Notes under the pieces: model-generated
Database searches by the model: none
The model's input: the letters and a program-made list of their open reading frames with translations, nothing else
Told to the model about the DNA's origin: nothing
Assembly (NCBI GenBank): GCA_014239715.1
Contig: JAAZYJ010000375.1
Location: 1-11,859, forward strand
Direction of reading: 5' to 3'
Source: Flavobacteriales bacterium
Lineage (GTDB): Bacteria; Bacteroidota; Bacteroidia; Flavobacteriales; Parvicellaceae
Length of the DNA: 11,859 bases
Translations under genes and position numbers: made by a program
Shown here: positions 1-7,367 of the stretch, piece by piece
How positions within the stretch are numbered: the first letter of the stretch is position 1
How the letters are laid out: each line of letters starts with the position of its first letter

Positions 1-435
1 CCCCACATCCTCCGGGCCCTGTCCGGAAGAAAAGTGCTTTAAATTTAGGCCCCAGCTGTTCTTTCTTGACCTTGTCCCTCCGTAATAGAAGTCTACCAGC
101 GGCGTAATGTAATTTCCAAATCCCGCCTTCAAATATCCTGCATATAATTTCTCTAAGGGCTCACTCACTTTCAACCTTGCTGGCTTAATAGGTTTAGGCA
201 CGAACGAAACGTCTATCTTTTTTGACAGTATTTTGTAAGAAATTAGCGGTTTATCATGTACTTCCTTCTTTATTTCCGGCAATTCAGAAATCTTGGACGG
301 AGGTGAAATCGATCGGCTTCCTTGCCCATGCACATTTAAAGAAAAATCACCTTCATCAGGGTCAGTTACCTGACCATAGACAGCACTTGTTAAGAATACC
401 GCCACTAATAAATAGAATAAATTATTCATCTTCAT
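1..435 (-). CDS. Outer-membrane beta-barrel protein, N-terminal part (3' end outside window)
   Basis: The frame is open from about position 435 to the left edge, giving some 145 residues of a longer protein. It starts with a signal peptide: a short n-region (MKMNN), a hydrophobic core (LFYLLVAVFLTSA) and a likely signal peptidase I site AVYG|Q. About 75 polar residues rich in Pro, Lys and Ser follow, then LYAGYLKAGFGNYITPLVDF and a stretch of alternating residues with RSRKNSWGLNLKHFSS. From memory, this KAGFGNY-TP pattern marks the first strands of Bacteroidota barrel proteins often labelled TonB-dependent-receptor-like or porin. No plug domain is visible in the part present. In-frame ATG codons lie at 459, 447, 435 and 429. 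I chose 435 because it gives a basic n-region; 429 has an AGG about 6 bases upstream. The start overlaps the end of the TPR gene by about 14 bases, so the two are probably translationally coupled. Transport substrate and function are unknown. Confidence 0.75.
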   Translation of the reverse strand, partial: MKMNNLFYLLVAVFLTSAVYGQVTDPDEGDFSLNVHGQGSRSISPPSKISELPEIKKEVHDKPLISYKILSKKIDVSFVPKPIKPARLKVSEPLEKLYAGYLKAGFGNYITPLVDFYYGGTRSRKNSWGLNLKHFSSGQGPEDVG

Positions 436-3400
436 CCTGCTTTTCATTTGGCTCTTCATTCTTTTCCGGATCGTCATTCTCCTCTTCACTTTCTTCGAAT
501 AAGCTTTTATTTCTAAGGTTTCCCTCCCCACCAAGATCAATTTCCTCTGTGTCGTTTTCAAGCTGGTCTTTTTCTTCCTGATTCTCCAGGGCGTCTAATT
601 CCAACAACTTTTCCTGAGCAAGAGGAATGATATCATCATCGCCCTTGTATCCATTGATCACACTTTCAAGATTATATCTGGCATTGAAATAATCAGACCT
701 GACCATATAGACCTCAGCCAGCAATATGATCCCGCTTGCCAACCAGTAGTCATATCCTGGTTTCTGTTCTACTAGCTCGTGCACTTCATTTTCACATTCG
801 TCATATTTTTCCTGAATAAAATAGATTCTGGCGATGCAATATTTAGCTTCTGCTCCTTTTATACTTTTCGTAATCTCCGTTGTTCTACGAAGGGCGATCA
901 AAGCCGCAGAATACTCCATTAGCTCTTTCAACGAGATCGCCTCTATAAACTGAGATTCAACTTCTAGCTCTTCATCGTCACTGATCTTATTTAATACCTT
1001 TCGAGCATACTCTCTGGCATATTGGTAGTTTTCCATTTCGTAGAAGCACCGCATCTGACCAATCATTGCCTTATTGACATTCTCCGATTCTTGTGCCACT
1101 TTTTCAAGAGTGGTATAATTACTCAGTGCCGCCTGATAATCTTTCAGCTGATAGTAGTTGATCTCAGAAGCTTCCGAGAGCGCCTGCTCTGTATATTCAT
1201 TATTGGTCGCCTCTATTACTTTGTTATAGGCCGAGATCGCGGCATCGAACATCTGCAGTTGATAATTGCATTGGGCCACAAAGAAATAGGCCGCCATCCC
1301 ATGCTTCGGTTGCTCAATTTTAGCCAAGTAGTTTTCAAATTTCTCAATCACCTTAAAGCAATCTACCGGTTCATTTTCCAGCTCACTCATTGCAATTGAG
1401 AAATATTCATTATCCAGCTCTTCAAAAGAAGCATCAATGCCTTTACTTCTTAACCAGGCAACGTATTCATCAAGTTGTTCAGTTGCTTTATAGACTTCTT
1501 TCATTTGAACAACAGCAGAATTCTTTTCTTCTGAATTCGGGTATTGGTCTACCACCTGATTGAATATATCCTTTGCCCGTAGATAATCTTCATTTCGGTA
1601 GTGTATAACCCCAATATTGAACAGCGCTCTTCTCGCATTAACATTTTGTGAATAATCAGAAACTATCCGTTCAAAATAGCCAAGAGCTTCCTCGTTTTTA
1701 TTCTGAACCAAGTATGCTTCTCCCAATTCATACTCAGCAGCTACTGCATAAGAAGACTTTGGAAACTTCTCTAATAAGGCTTGAAGCGATGCTATTTTCC
1801 CTTCCTGATCGTCTTTAAACCCCTGACTTTTGGCCAGCTGAAAATGTGCATAATCCCCATTTCTAACTGACATTTCAATCGCTATCAGATAGTTGCTGAT
1901 CGCGTTATCGTCCTCTTTGAGTAAATAATAGTTGTCGGCAATTCGCAGATACGCGTCAGCTTTTCTTTGATTTTCTGTCGTTTGTGCCCCTTGTATAAAC
2001 TGACGGAAAGCCGTCAGAGACGCCGAGTAATTCTCCTTTTTCAAGTAGGTATATCCCAGATTGTAATCTGCAAGAGCTCGCTTACCGGTTAAAATTGCGC
2101 CAGGCTCTAATTTAAATTCGTTGTATTTTGCTATTGACTTTTGGTATTTTCCGATTCCAAAAAATGCTTCGGCTTCCCAATACACAGCTTCTGAAGAGAG
2201 AATCTTATCGACTTTATATATCCGCGAATCTTCAAAGCTTGCTATACTAGCCGTGAAGGCATTATTATGAAAAAGTTCAACCCCTCTGTTAAAAGCAATC
2301 GTCTGATATGCCTTTTTCATTTTTTCATTTTTATTTTTAATTCGCGAGATCGAAGCCAGTGCCGCTTTATAATTCTTAGTAGTTGTATACACGTTCAGGA
2401 GAAATTCATAAGCCTTGTCCACTTTTGAGCTATTGGGGAATTTGTCTATGTACTCATGAAATGCACCAATTGCCTCATCATAAGGGTTGTAAGACAGTTC
2501 GAACGCCAGTTTGGCGTAGGACCAAAGAGCATCCTCTTCTATTTCTTTATCAAAAGAAAACTGTGAGGCTGTCTTGAAGGCATTTCGGGCGTAATCTTTT
2601 TGGTCGTTCTTCAGATAAGCATCGCCCAATTGATAATATGCAACTTGTGCCAGTGAGTCTTTCTTGGATCTGACTTTTCCTAAATATTTAATCGCATTCG
2701 CATAGTCCCCTGTCCGGTAATATGAAAAGCCCAGTTGGTAATAATCTTCCCTGGAAGATTTCTCAACGAAATTGTATGCTTTCAAATAGACAATGGCGCT
2801 GTCGTACTCTTCTAATCTATAGTAGGAATCGCCAATAATGTGTGCAAATTCTGATCTCCTTTTCTTGGATATACCATCGTAAAACTGTGGAGCATAATCC
2901 GTTACTTCCTTGAACTTGTTTTGTTTGTAAAGTATCTGACCAATATAATATGGAACTATTGCTTTGAATTTGGCACTCGTATCGATCGATCTGAATCCAC
3001 CCAGTGCAAGCTGATTCTGATCATTGCTATATGCAATGTGCGAATAGTAGTAGATCGCAGGCGTTTTATATGCTGACTCTTTGCTCTTTACTTCCAGAAA
3101 ATTATCTCGTGCTGTTGAAAAATCCTTCGTATAAAAAGCTCCGTAGCCTAATTTAAATTGGTATTCGATCTGTTCTTCTTCAGAAAGCTCATATTTATCG
3201 ACTTTTTTAAAATACTTAAGTGCATCTCTGTATCGCCTCCTTCTATAATGATGTTTTCCTAAATTAAAATACACCGTTTTCGTACGCACATTATCCGGGT
3301 GATTGTAAACAAATTCATTAAGCAAGTGCTCTGCGTCCAGGCTGAACAATTCCAACGCACATACTGCTGAATAATACTCCGCGTCGATACGGATTTCATC

Positions 3401-3589
3401 GTGAGGACTGTCAATTCCGTCAATGGTCTGATTGAATTTCGTTTGAGCCGCTTGATACTGAGCTTTGTTATATAGCTCCATACCATCTTTAAAAGCTTTG
3501 TATTTTTCTGTGTATATTTTTGTTTGCTGGCCATATATATTACCACCTAACAACATTATACACAACACTATTTGAATTGTAGCCTTCAA
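422..3589 (-). CDS. Large periplasmic tetratricopeptide-repeat protein with acidic C-terminal tail
   Basis: This protein of 1055 residues has a signal peptide (residues 1-20, cleavage near NIYG|QQ, no lipobox) and is otherwise built from TPR-type helical hairpins. Clear repeat units start near residues 107 (FNLGKHHYRRRRYRDALKYF), 283, 317, 508, 547, 618 and 656, with the usual G-x-x-Y-x(5-6)-Y-x-x-A-x-x-x-F spacing. It probably acts as a periplasmic scaffold for protein-protein contacts. Residues 1002-1055 form a disordered tail in which 25 of 54 residues are Asp or Glu. The start codon is TTG at 3589-3587. An in-frame TGA at 3601-3599 blocks longer forms, and the next ATG (residue 12) would cut into the signal peptide, so TTG is favoured. 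The gene overlaps the barrel gene downstream. Large TPR proteins beside a barrel gene are a recurrent Bacteroidota arrangement in my recollection, but I know of no assigned function. Confidence 0.9.
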   Translation of the reverse strand: MKATIQIVLCIMLLGGNIYGQQTKIYTEKYKAFKDGMELYNKAQYQAAQTKFNQTIDGIDSPHDEIRIDAEYYSAVCALELFSLDAEHLLNEFVYNHPDNVRTKTVYFNLGKHHYRRRRYRDALKYFKKVDKYELSEEEQIEYQFKLGYGAFYTKDFSTARDNFLEVKSKESAYKTPAIYYYSHIAYSNDQNQLALGGFRSIDTSAKFKAIVPYYIGQILYKQNKFKEVTDYAPQFYDGISKKRRSEFAHIIGDSYYRLEEYDSAIVYLKAYNFVEKSSREDYYQLGFSYYRTGDYANAIKYLGKVRSKKDSLAQVAYYQLGDAYLKNDQKDYARNAFKTASQFSFDKEIEEDALWSYAKLAFELSYNPYDEAIGAFHEYIDKFPNSSKVDKAYEFLLNVYTTTKNYKAALASISRIKNKNEKMKKAYQTIAFNRGVELFHNNAFTASIASFEDSRIYKVDKILSSEAVYWEAEAFFGIGKYQKSIAKYNEFKLEPGAILTGKRALADYNLGYTYLKKENYSASLTAFRQFIQGAQTTENQRKADAYLRIADNYYLLKEDDNAISNYLIAIEMSVRNGDYAHFQLAKSQGFKDDQEGKIASLQALLEKFPKSSYAVAAEYELGEAYLVQNKNEEALGYFERIVSDYSQNVNARRALFNIGVIHYRNEDYLRAKDIFNQVVDQYPNSEEKNSAVVQMKEVYKATEQLDEYVAWLRSKGIDASFEELDNEYFSIAMSELENEPVDCFKVIEKFENYLAKIEQPKHGMAAYFFVAQCNYQLQMFDAAISAYNKVIEATNNEYTEQALSEASEINYYQLKDYQAALSNYTTLEKVAQESENVNKAMIGQMRCFYEMENYQYAREYARKVLNKISDDEELEVESQFIEAISLKELMEYSAALIALRRTTEITKSIKGAEAKYCIARIYFIQEKYDECENEVHELVEQKPGYDYWLASGIILLAEVYMVRSDYFNARYNLESVINGYKGDDDIIPLAQEKLLELDALENQEEKDQLENDTEEIDLGGEGNLRNKSLFEESEEENDDPEKNEEPNEKQDEDE

Positions 3590-3785
3590 AATAAATGATC
3601 AAATAAGATACTCTAGCTCTAAGTTCAACCAAGAGACATCATAAAATTACTAAGGGCGCTCAATCACAGTGGCTGTTTAATGTTTAGTTATTAACTCAGT
3701 TCTGTTAAGTTTATTTTGTCAATAAGTTTATTTGGTACGCGCTTCTGTTTCATTATATTTTCTTCACTTTGAACCATATTTCGAT
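3590..3785. promoter_or_regulatory. Divergent intergenic region between the TPR gene and ftsE
   Basis: About 195 bases separate the divergent starts, and this A+T-rich stretch must hold the promoters for both directions. I found no full match to the Bacteroidota -7 element TAnnTTTG on either strand; the nearest are TAAGTTTA at 3706-3713 and 3723-3730 (plus strand) and one-mismatch forms on the minus strand. It also holds an 11-bp direct repeat (3706-3733) and a perfect 5+1+5 inverted repeat AGTTA-T-TAACT at 3686-3696. No small ORF with coding character is apparent. The promoter role is inferred from gene arrangement, not from a recognised motif. Confidence 0.4.
3706..3733 (+). repeat. 11-bp direct repeat TAAGTTTATTT, two copies 17 bp apart
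   Basis: Identical copies of TAAGTTTATTT occur at 3706-3716 and 3723-3733; the match continues as TTG versus TGG, so 12 of 13 bases agree. The 17-bp start-to-start spacing and the place 50-80 bases ahead of ftsE would suit a regulatory site or duplicated promoter element. In A+T-rich DNA this could also be chance. Confidence 0.5.
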
Positions 3786-4493
3786 ATGCACATGACTGGA
3801 AACACGATAATAAGGCTGGCAGATACCGTGATCAAACAAGATGACATTACTATACTTGATCGTGTGAACATAGAGATCAACAGAGGGGAGTTTGTTTACC
3901 TTATCGGCCGGACCGGCAGCGGAAAAACGTCTCTTTTGAAGACGCTGTACGGGGAGCTGAAACTAAAAATTGGAGAAGGTAAAATAGTCAATTACAATCT
4001 GAAGGGGATCAAACCCAGAAAGATCTCGGAGCTACGAAGAACCATCGGAATAGTATTTCAAGATTTTCAGTTGCTCATGGACCGGTCAGTCAAGGAAAAT
4101 TTAGTTTTTGTTATGAGATCAACAGGTTGGAGCAATAAATCCGACATGAACCTAAAGGTAGACGAGCTTTTAAGTCGTGTCGGAATTGAGGGTAAGCACC
4201 ATCATCTGCCGGGACAGCTATCCGGTGGGGAACAGCAGAGAGTAGCAATTGCAAGAGCCTTGGTCAATGACCCCGAATTAATTTTGGCGGATGAACCAAC
4301 AGGAAATCTAGACCCCATTACAAGCGATGAGATCATGAAATTACTCTTTGAGATCAGTAGCAGCGGAAAAGCGATACTTATGGCAACACATGATTATCAT
4401 ATCATCAACAAGTTTCCATCCAGAACTCTAAAAACTGAAGCGGGGTCAGTACTGGAGATCAACCTGGCTCAGGCTGAAGAATTTCGTTTTTGA
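3786..4493 (+). CDS. ftsE: Cell division ATP-binding protein FtsE
   Basis: FtsE is the cytoplasmic ATPase of the FtsEX complex, which couples divisome progress to activation of septal peptidoglycan hydrolases. Counted from the ATG at 3786, the 235-residue protein carries all ABC signatures: Walker A GRTGSGKT (41-48), Q-loop FQDFQLL (Gln92), signature LSGGEQQR (145-152), Walker B LILADE (165-170) followed by PTGNLDP, and the switch His in ATHD (His202). Length and the GNLDP D-loop fit the FtsE/LolD class, and the FQDFQLL Q-loop is typical of FtsE. The frame is open back to a TTG at 3732, but those 18 residues resemble no FtsE N-terminus. ATG at 3786 or 3792 both give a normal start. No ftsX follows; in many Bacteroidota ftsX lies elsewhere. 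The last 25 bases overlap the convergent GT2 gene. A LolD-like transporter ATPase is the main alternative. Confidence 0.85.
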   Translation: MHMTGNTIIRLADTVIKQDDITILDRVNIEINRGEFVYLIGRTGSGKTSLLKTLYGELKLKIGEGKIVNYNLKGIKPRKISELRRTIGIVFQDFQLLMDRSVKENLVFVMRSTGWSNKSDMNLKVDELLSRVGIEGKHHHLPGQLSGGEQQRVAIARALVNDPELILADEPTGNLDPITSDEIMKLLFEISSSGKAILMATHDYHIINKFPSRTLKTEAGSVLEINLAQAEEFRF

Positions 4494-5383
4494 TCTTTCT
4501 CGATCAGATCGACAAGCAGCATCAGCTTGTGGAAATTGAACTGTTTTATCGTCGCATTTCCTTTTAACATTCTTCTCCTTATGTTCTTTTTGAAAATGGA
4601 ATTGATGAATTTCAGTCTTTTGATCCTTCTTTTCTCTTTCGCTTCACTATAGTACCGGAGCAACCTAACCTCGTTGGTAAATTGTTCAGGATCCTTTGAT
4701 GTCTTAAGAATCTGGATTAGGTTATAAATTCCATCGCTGGTTTTATCAATGTACTCTGCATTCGTCTCTAAATGACCATTCAGCACCGGGTTCTCAATAT
4801 GGACAATCGGAATCATATTATTCTTGAGCTCATACCCGAACAGGGTATCTTCATGTCCGTATAACGTTAATGACTCGTCAAATCTAATCTTCTCAAGAGT
4901 AGCTCTTTGAATCAGAAAATTATTGGTCATAAACGAGCGGTAAGGGTGTCGATTGCGAATATGTGCCGGCTTACTTTCAGATTCAACACCGTAACTCCAC
5001 CGGAGCATATGTTCAGATGAGGGTGGAGACTCCTGGTAAACCCTTCCTCCGCACACAACCTGCTCTTCGCCATTTTGAATTGCATTTACGTAATTGGCTA
5101 CAAAATCAGAGTTCTTCACCAGAGAATCACAATCCAGGAACAACAAATAGTCAAACGCAGCATAATTCAAAAACAAATTTCTGATTTTCGCACGCCCCAC
5201 ATTCTTTTCTAAAGAAATGGTTCGTACCCGGTCACCAAGTGAATTGTTGATTTCTGCATACTCCGTTTCGGAAGCATCATCAATTAATATAATTTCACAC
5301 CCTGCTTCAGCTGACTGAAGCAATAGCTCATCTACCAAAGGAATAACATTGAAATTATATGTCGGTATACAAATTGAGATCAT
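4469..5383 (-). CDS. Family 2 (GT-A) glycosyltransferase
   Basis: This 304-residue enzyme probably transfers a sugar from a nucleotide-sugar donor to a growing glycan at the cytoplasmic face of the inner membrane. The GT-A N-terminus is clear: ISICIPTYN (residues 2-10), the nucleotide-binding acidic pair IDDAS (34-38), KNVGRAKIRN (60-69), and the metal-binding DxD-type motif FLDCDS (82-87). A later YGHEDTLFG (175-183) holds the likely catalytic-base Glu/Asp. No membrane helix is present; the C-terminus (about 245-304) is very basic (KEKRRIKRLKF, KKNIRRRMLKG), which could hold the protein on the membrane. The start ATG overlaps the methyltransferase stop by four bases (ATGA), a sign of translational coupling. 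It is the last gene of a three-gene cassette and its 3' end overlaps ftsE. Sugar specificity cannot be read from the sequence. Confidence 0.88.
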   Translation of the reverse strand: MISICIPTYNFNVIPLVDELLLQSAEAGCEIILIDDASETEYAEINNSLGDRVRTISLEKNVGRAKIRNLFLNYAAFDYLLFLDCDSLVKNSDFVANYVNAIQNGEEQVVCGGRVYQESPPSSEHMLRWSYGVESESKPAHIRNRHPYRSFMTNNFLIQRATLEKIRFDESLTLYGHEDTLFGYELKNNMIPIVHIENPVLNGHLETNAEYIDKTSDGIYNLIQILKTSKDPEQFTNEVRLLRYYSEAKEKRRIKRLKFINSIFKKNIRRRMLKGNATIKQFNFHKLMLLVDLIEKDQKRNSSA

Positions 5384-6120
5384 GACTTTGTTGCAACCAA
5401 TATAGTTTCATTATCAGAAAAACCCATCCTATTTGCCGGATCTGCATTAAATACAAGCTCTTTCACATTAAAACCGGCGTTTGTCAATTTTTCAGATATC
5501 CCGTTAACAGAGTAGATCCTAACATGATCTTTCTGCCCAAAATGAACACGCCTTTCACTCGGCGTCCGTATTGCCGCATTTTCATAGGTTTCGCCTTCTT
5601 TAAATGGAGTTTGAATTAAGCAAGTGCCATCCTTTCTCAATACTCGATATAGCTCCGAAATAGCAAGATCATCTTTTAAAACATGCTCCAAAACATGATA
5701 ACAAATTATCAGGTCATAGCTTTTATCACTTTTGTTAATACACGTGATGTCAATTTTTTCGACAGCTTGAAATTCTCCTTCAAAATCTGCCGCCAAATAC
5801 TCTTCAGGATTTTCTTTTCTTATACGTTCTGCAATCGACACGGGAGGTGAAAAATGCAATATTGATTTATTCTGTATTCCTATTTCCGAATTTAATACAG
5901 TAAATAATCTACGGGTTCTCGGTAAGCTTCCACACCTGGGACATAGCTTGTTCCCGTTATCAAGAACAACAAATTTTGACATGTGAAACCCACAAATGGC
6001 ACACTCATATTCAGAGCCCCGATAAGTAATCGCAACCAGTTTTCTCAAGAACCCTTCATTTCTGTCAATGAACCTCTTCGGTAATACTTTTTTTGCTACG
6101 TTCTTTACTTTTTCATACAT
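5380..6120 (-). CDS. Zinc-ribbon class I SAM-dependent methyltransferase
   Basis: The 246-residue protein starts with a basic helix, then a four-cysteine zinc-ribbon-like module (CAIC at 40-43, CPRC at 60-63, followed by GSLPRTRRL), then a class I methyltransferase fold. The usual glycine-rich motif I is replaced by SILHFSPP (86-93), which this zinc-ribbon subfamily commonly shows (LHxxPE-like). Motifs II to IV follow: an acidic residue in AADFEG (110-115), the YDLIICYHVLEHV stretch (135-147), and ELYRVLRKDGTCLIQTPF. It is expected to methylate a small molecule or sugar rather than DNA, since its two partners are glycosyltransferases; the substrate is unknown. The frame opens further to a TTG at 6204, but that would overlap the upstream gene by 58 bases, so I take the ATG at 6120, which leaves a 26-base gap. 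The stop overlaps the GT2 start. Confidence 0.85.
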   Translation of the reverse strand: MYEKVKNVAKKVLPKRFIDRNEGFLRKLVAITYRGSEYECAICGFHMSKFVVLDNGNKLCPRCGSLPRTRRLFTVLNSEIGIQNKSILHFSPPVSIAERIRKENPEEYLAADFEGEFQAVEKIDITCINKSDKSYDLIICYHVLEHVLKDDLAISELYRVLRKDGTCLIQTPFKEGETYENAAIRTPSERRVHFGQKDHVRIYSVNGISEKLTNAGFNVKELVFNADPANRMGFSDNETILVATKS

Positions 6121-6146
6121 AGTGCTGACATCAAAGATCCCTATTT

Positions 6147-7262
6147 CTAATCCTCCAGTAGCGGCTGATAGATTGCATCGAGCACAGTCAGTTCGTTTTC
6201 CCAATTCAACGTGCTTGCCGCTTTCTTCAAGTTGTTTTTCATTATGTCTTTAGGCCGTTCTTCAACAACATCTCTAATCTTTTGTGCAATTTCACGAGGA
6301 TCATGTGAAGAAACAATTGCTCCGACCTCGTATTTTTCCACTATGTTCTTAACCTCTACGAGGTTGGATGCCAGAACAGGTATCCCCGCATGGATATAGT
6401 CAAATATCTTGTTAGGCAAACTGTATTTGTAATTTACATTGGTGTCTTTGTCAAGCGAAACACCGACATCTGCATTAACCGTATATTGCATCATATCCAA
6501 ATATTCCTTTTTACCAACGAATGTAACATCTTCGCTTCCTTCTGCTCGTTCCTTCAGTAACGCAAGAACATCACCTGACCCTACTATGATCAAATGATAT
6601 CCATCAAGGTAATTCATCGAGTCCAGAAGCTCTTCTGCCCCCCTATCAATATTGATCCCTGCTCCCTGGAGGACAATGATCTTCTTGTCAGCAGGCAAAC
6701 CTAAATCTTTCCGGGTTACATTCACTTTGGGCTCATAACGTGGTGACAGGTTTCTCACCACGTGCACTTTCCGATCGTATTTTTTTTCATACAGACTGGC
6801 AATGCTTTTGTTCACCGTATAAATGTGTTTTAGTTTCGGAAATACCCTCTGTTCTATTCTCTCCCATATTTTTTGAATTCTCGGTCGCGAAACCAGCTCG
6901 GGCACTTCTGTAAAATACTCATGTGTGTCGTAAACCAATTCGCAATTTGTTTTGAAACGCAAAGCCGTTTTATTGGCGAGTAGTGTGTCAAGATCATTTG
7001 ATACTAATACATCAGCGCGTCGGAACAACAGGTATAGGAACAGCCTTTTATTATACTCAGCATAGAAAAAAGCCCCTTTATTGAACAGAAGTTTAAACCT
7101 CTTACATTTATATAACCTGTCAACAGGCAAGCTGGTTGAAAGTCGCCTCCCTACCAAAGTAACATCACATCCTTTATTTTGAAGGTAGGTACACACTTTA
7201 TGTACTCGTTGATCCGTTGCTAGGTCATTGGTTACAGAAACTATTACTTTCTTCTTACCCAT
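6147..7262 (-). CDS. Family 4 (GT-B) glycosyltransferase
   Basis: This 371-residue, soluble, two-domain GT-B enzyme likely adds a sugar to a lipid-linked or capped glycan. The N-terminal acceptor domain shows VSVTNDLATDQRVHK (8-22), typical of Bacteroidota GT4 proteins, then SNDLDTLLAN (88-97) and YDTHEYFTEVPEL (111-123). The C-terminal donor domain has the VLQGAG strand and loop (197-202), IIVGSGD (225-231), VTFVGKK (246-252) and the nucleotide-sugar site LPNKIFDYIHAGIPVLAS (282-299), in which the common E-x7-E acidic positions are altered, as is frequent in this subgroup. The length is normal for the family. ATG at 7262 is the first start after a 105-base divergent gap shared with murB. It is the first gene of the cassette, with the methyltransferase 26 bases downstream. 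Linkage and sugar are not predictable. Confidence 0.88.
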   Translation of the reverse strand: MGKKKVIVSVTNDLATDQRVHKVCTYLQNKGCDVTLVGRRLSTSLPVDRLYKCKRFKLLFNKGAFFYAEYNKRLFLYLLFRRADVLVSNDLDTLLANKTALRFKTNCELVYDTHEYFTEVPELVSRPRIQKIWERIEQRVFPKLKHIYTVNKSIASLYEKKYDRKVHVVRNLSPRYEPKVNVTRKDLGLPADKKIIVLQGAGINIDRGAEELLDSMNYLDGYHLIIVGSGDVLALLKERAEGSEDVTFVGKKEYLDMMQYTVNADVGVSLDKDTNVNYKYSLPNKIFDYIHAGIPVLASNLVEVKNIVEKYEVGAIVSSHDPREIAQKIRDVVEERPKDIMKNNLKKAASTLNWENELTVLDAIYQPLLED

Positions 7263-7355
7263 ACGCTTGAACGAAGATAAGAAACGGTTGAGTTATTCAG
7301 TTATTGCTGTTGATGGATTACCATAGAACAACCTACAAACAGTCGGCTGCAATTA

Positions 7356-7363
7356 TAGATTTG
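7356..7363 (+). promoter_or_regulatory. Candidate -7 promoter element TAGATTTG for murB
   Basis: TAGATTTG matches the Bacteroidota -7 consensus TAnnTTTG exactly and ends four bases before the murB ATG at 7368. Transcription normally starts several bases after such a box, which would put the 5' end at or next to the start codon and give a leaderless mRNA. There is no TTG at the expected -33 distance, so a chance match is possible. The rest of the 105-base gap shared with the divergent GT4 gene shows nothing else I recognise. Confidence 0.3.
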
Positions 7364-7367
7364 TACT

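Noticed and set aside
10..20. TPR signal peptide read as a lipoprotein signal because of an early Cys (residue 10)
   Set aside because: The Cys is inside the hydrophobic core, too near the N-terminus and without a lipobox; the NIYG|QQ site fits signal peptidase I better. Positions here are residues of the TPR protein.
222..581. Plus-strand frame with a Ser/Phe-rich end
   Set aside because: It lies antisense to the acidic tail of the TPR gene; the Ser/Phe runs are simply the complement of GAA/GAT-rich codons.
422..3589. TPR repeats as a DNA repeat array or CRISPR
   Set aside because: The periodicity is at protein level only; the underlying DNA units are divergent and there are no constant repeats with unique spacers.
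3732..3785. Longer FtsE start at TTG 3732
   Set aside because: The 18 extra residues (rich in Phe, Leu and Tyr) do not fit any FtsE N-terminus, and this stretch contains part of the direct repeat; ATG at 3786 or 3792 gives a normal protein.
6121..6204. Longer methyltransferase start at TTG 6204 with an extra CxxC
   Set aside because: It would overlap the GT4 coding end by 58 bases and needs a TTG start; the ATG at 6120 follows the GT4 stop by 26 bases and precedes the conserved part.
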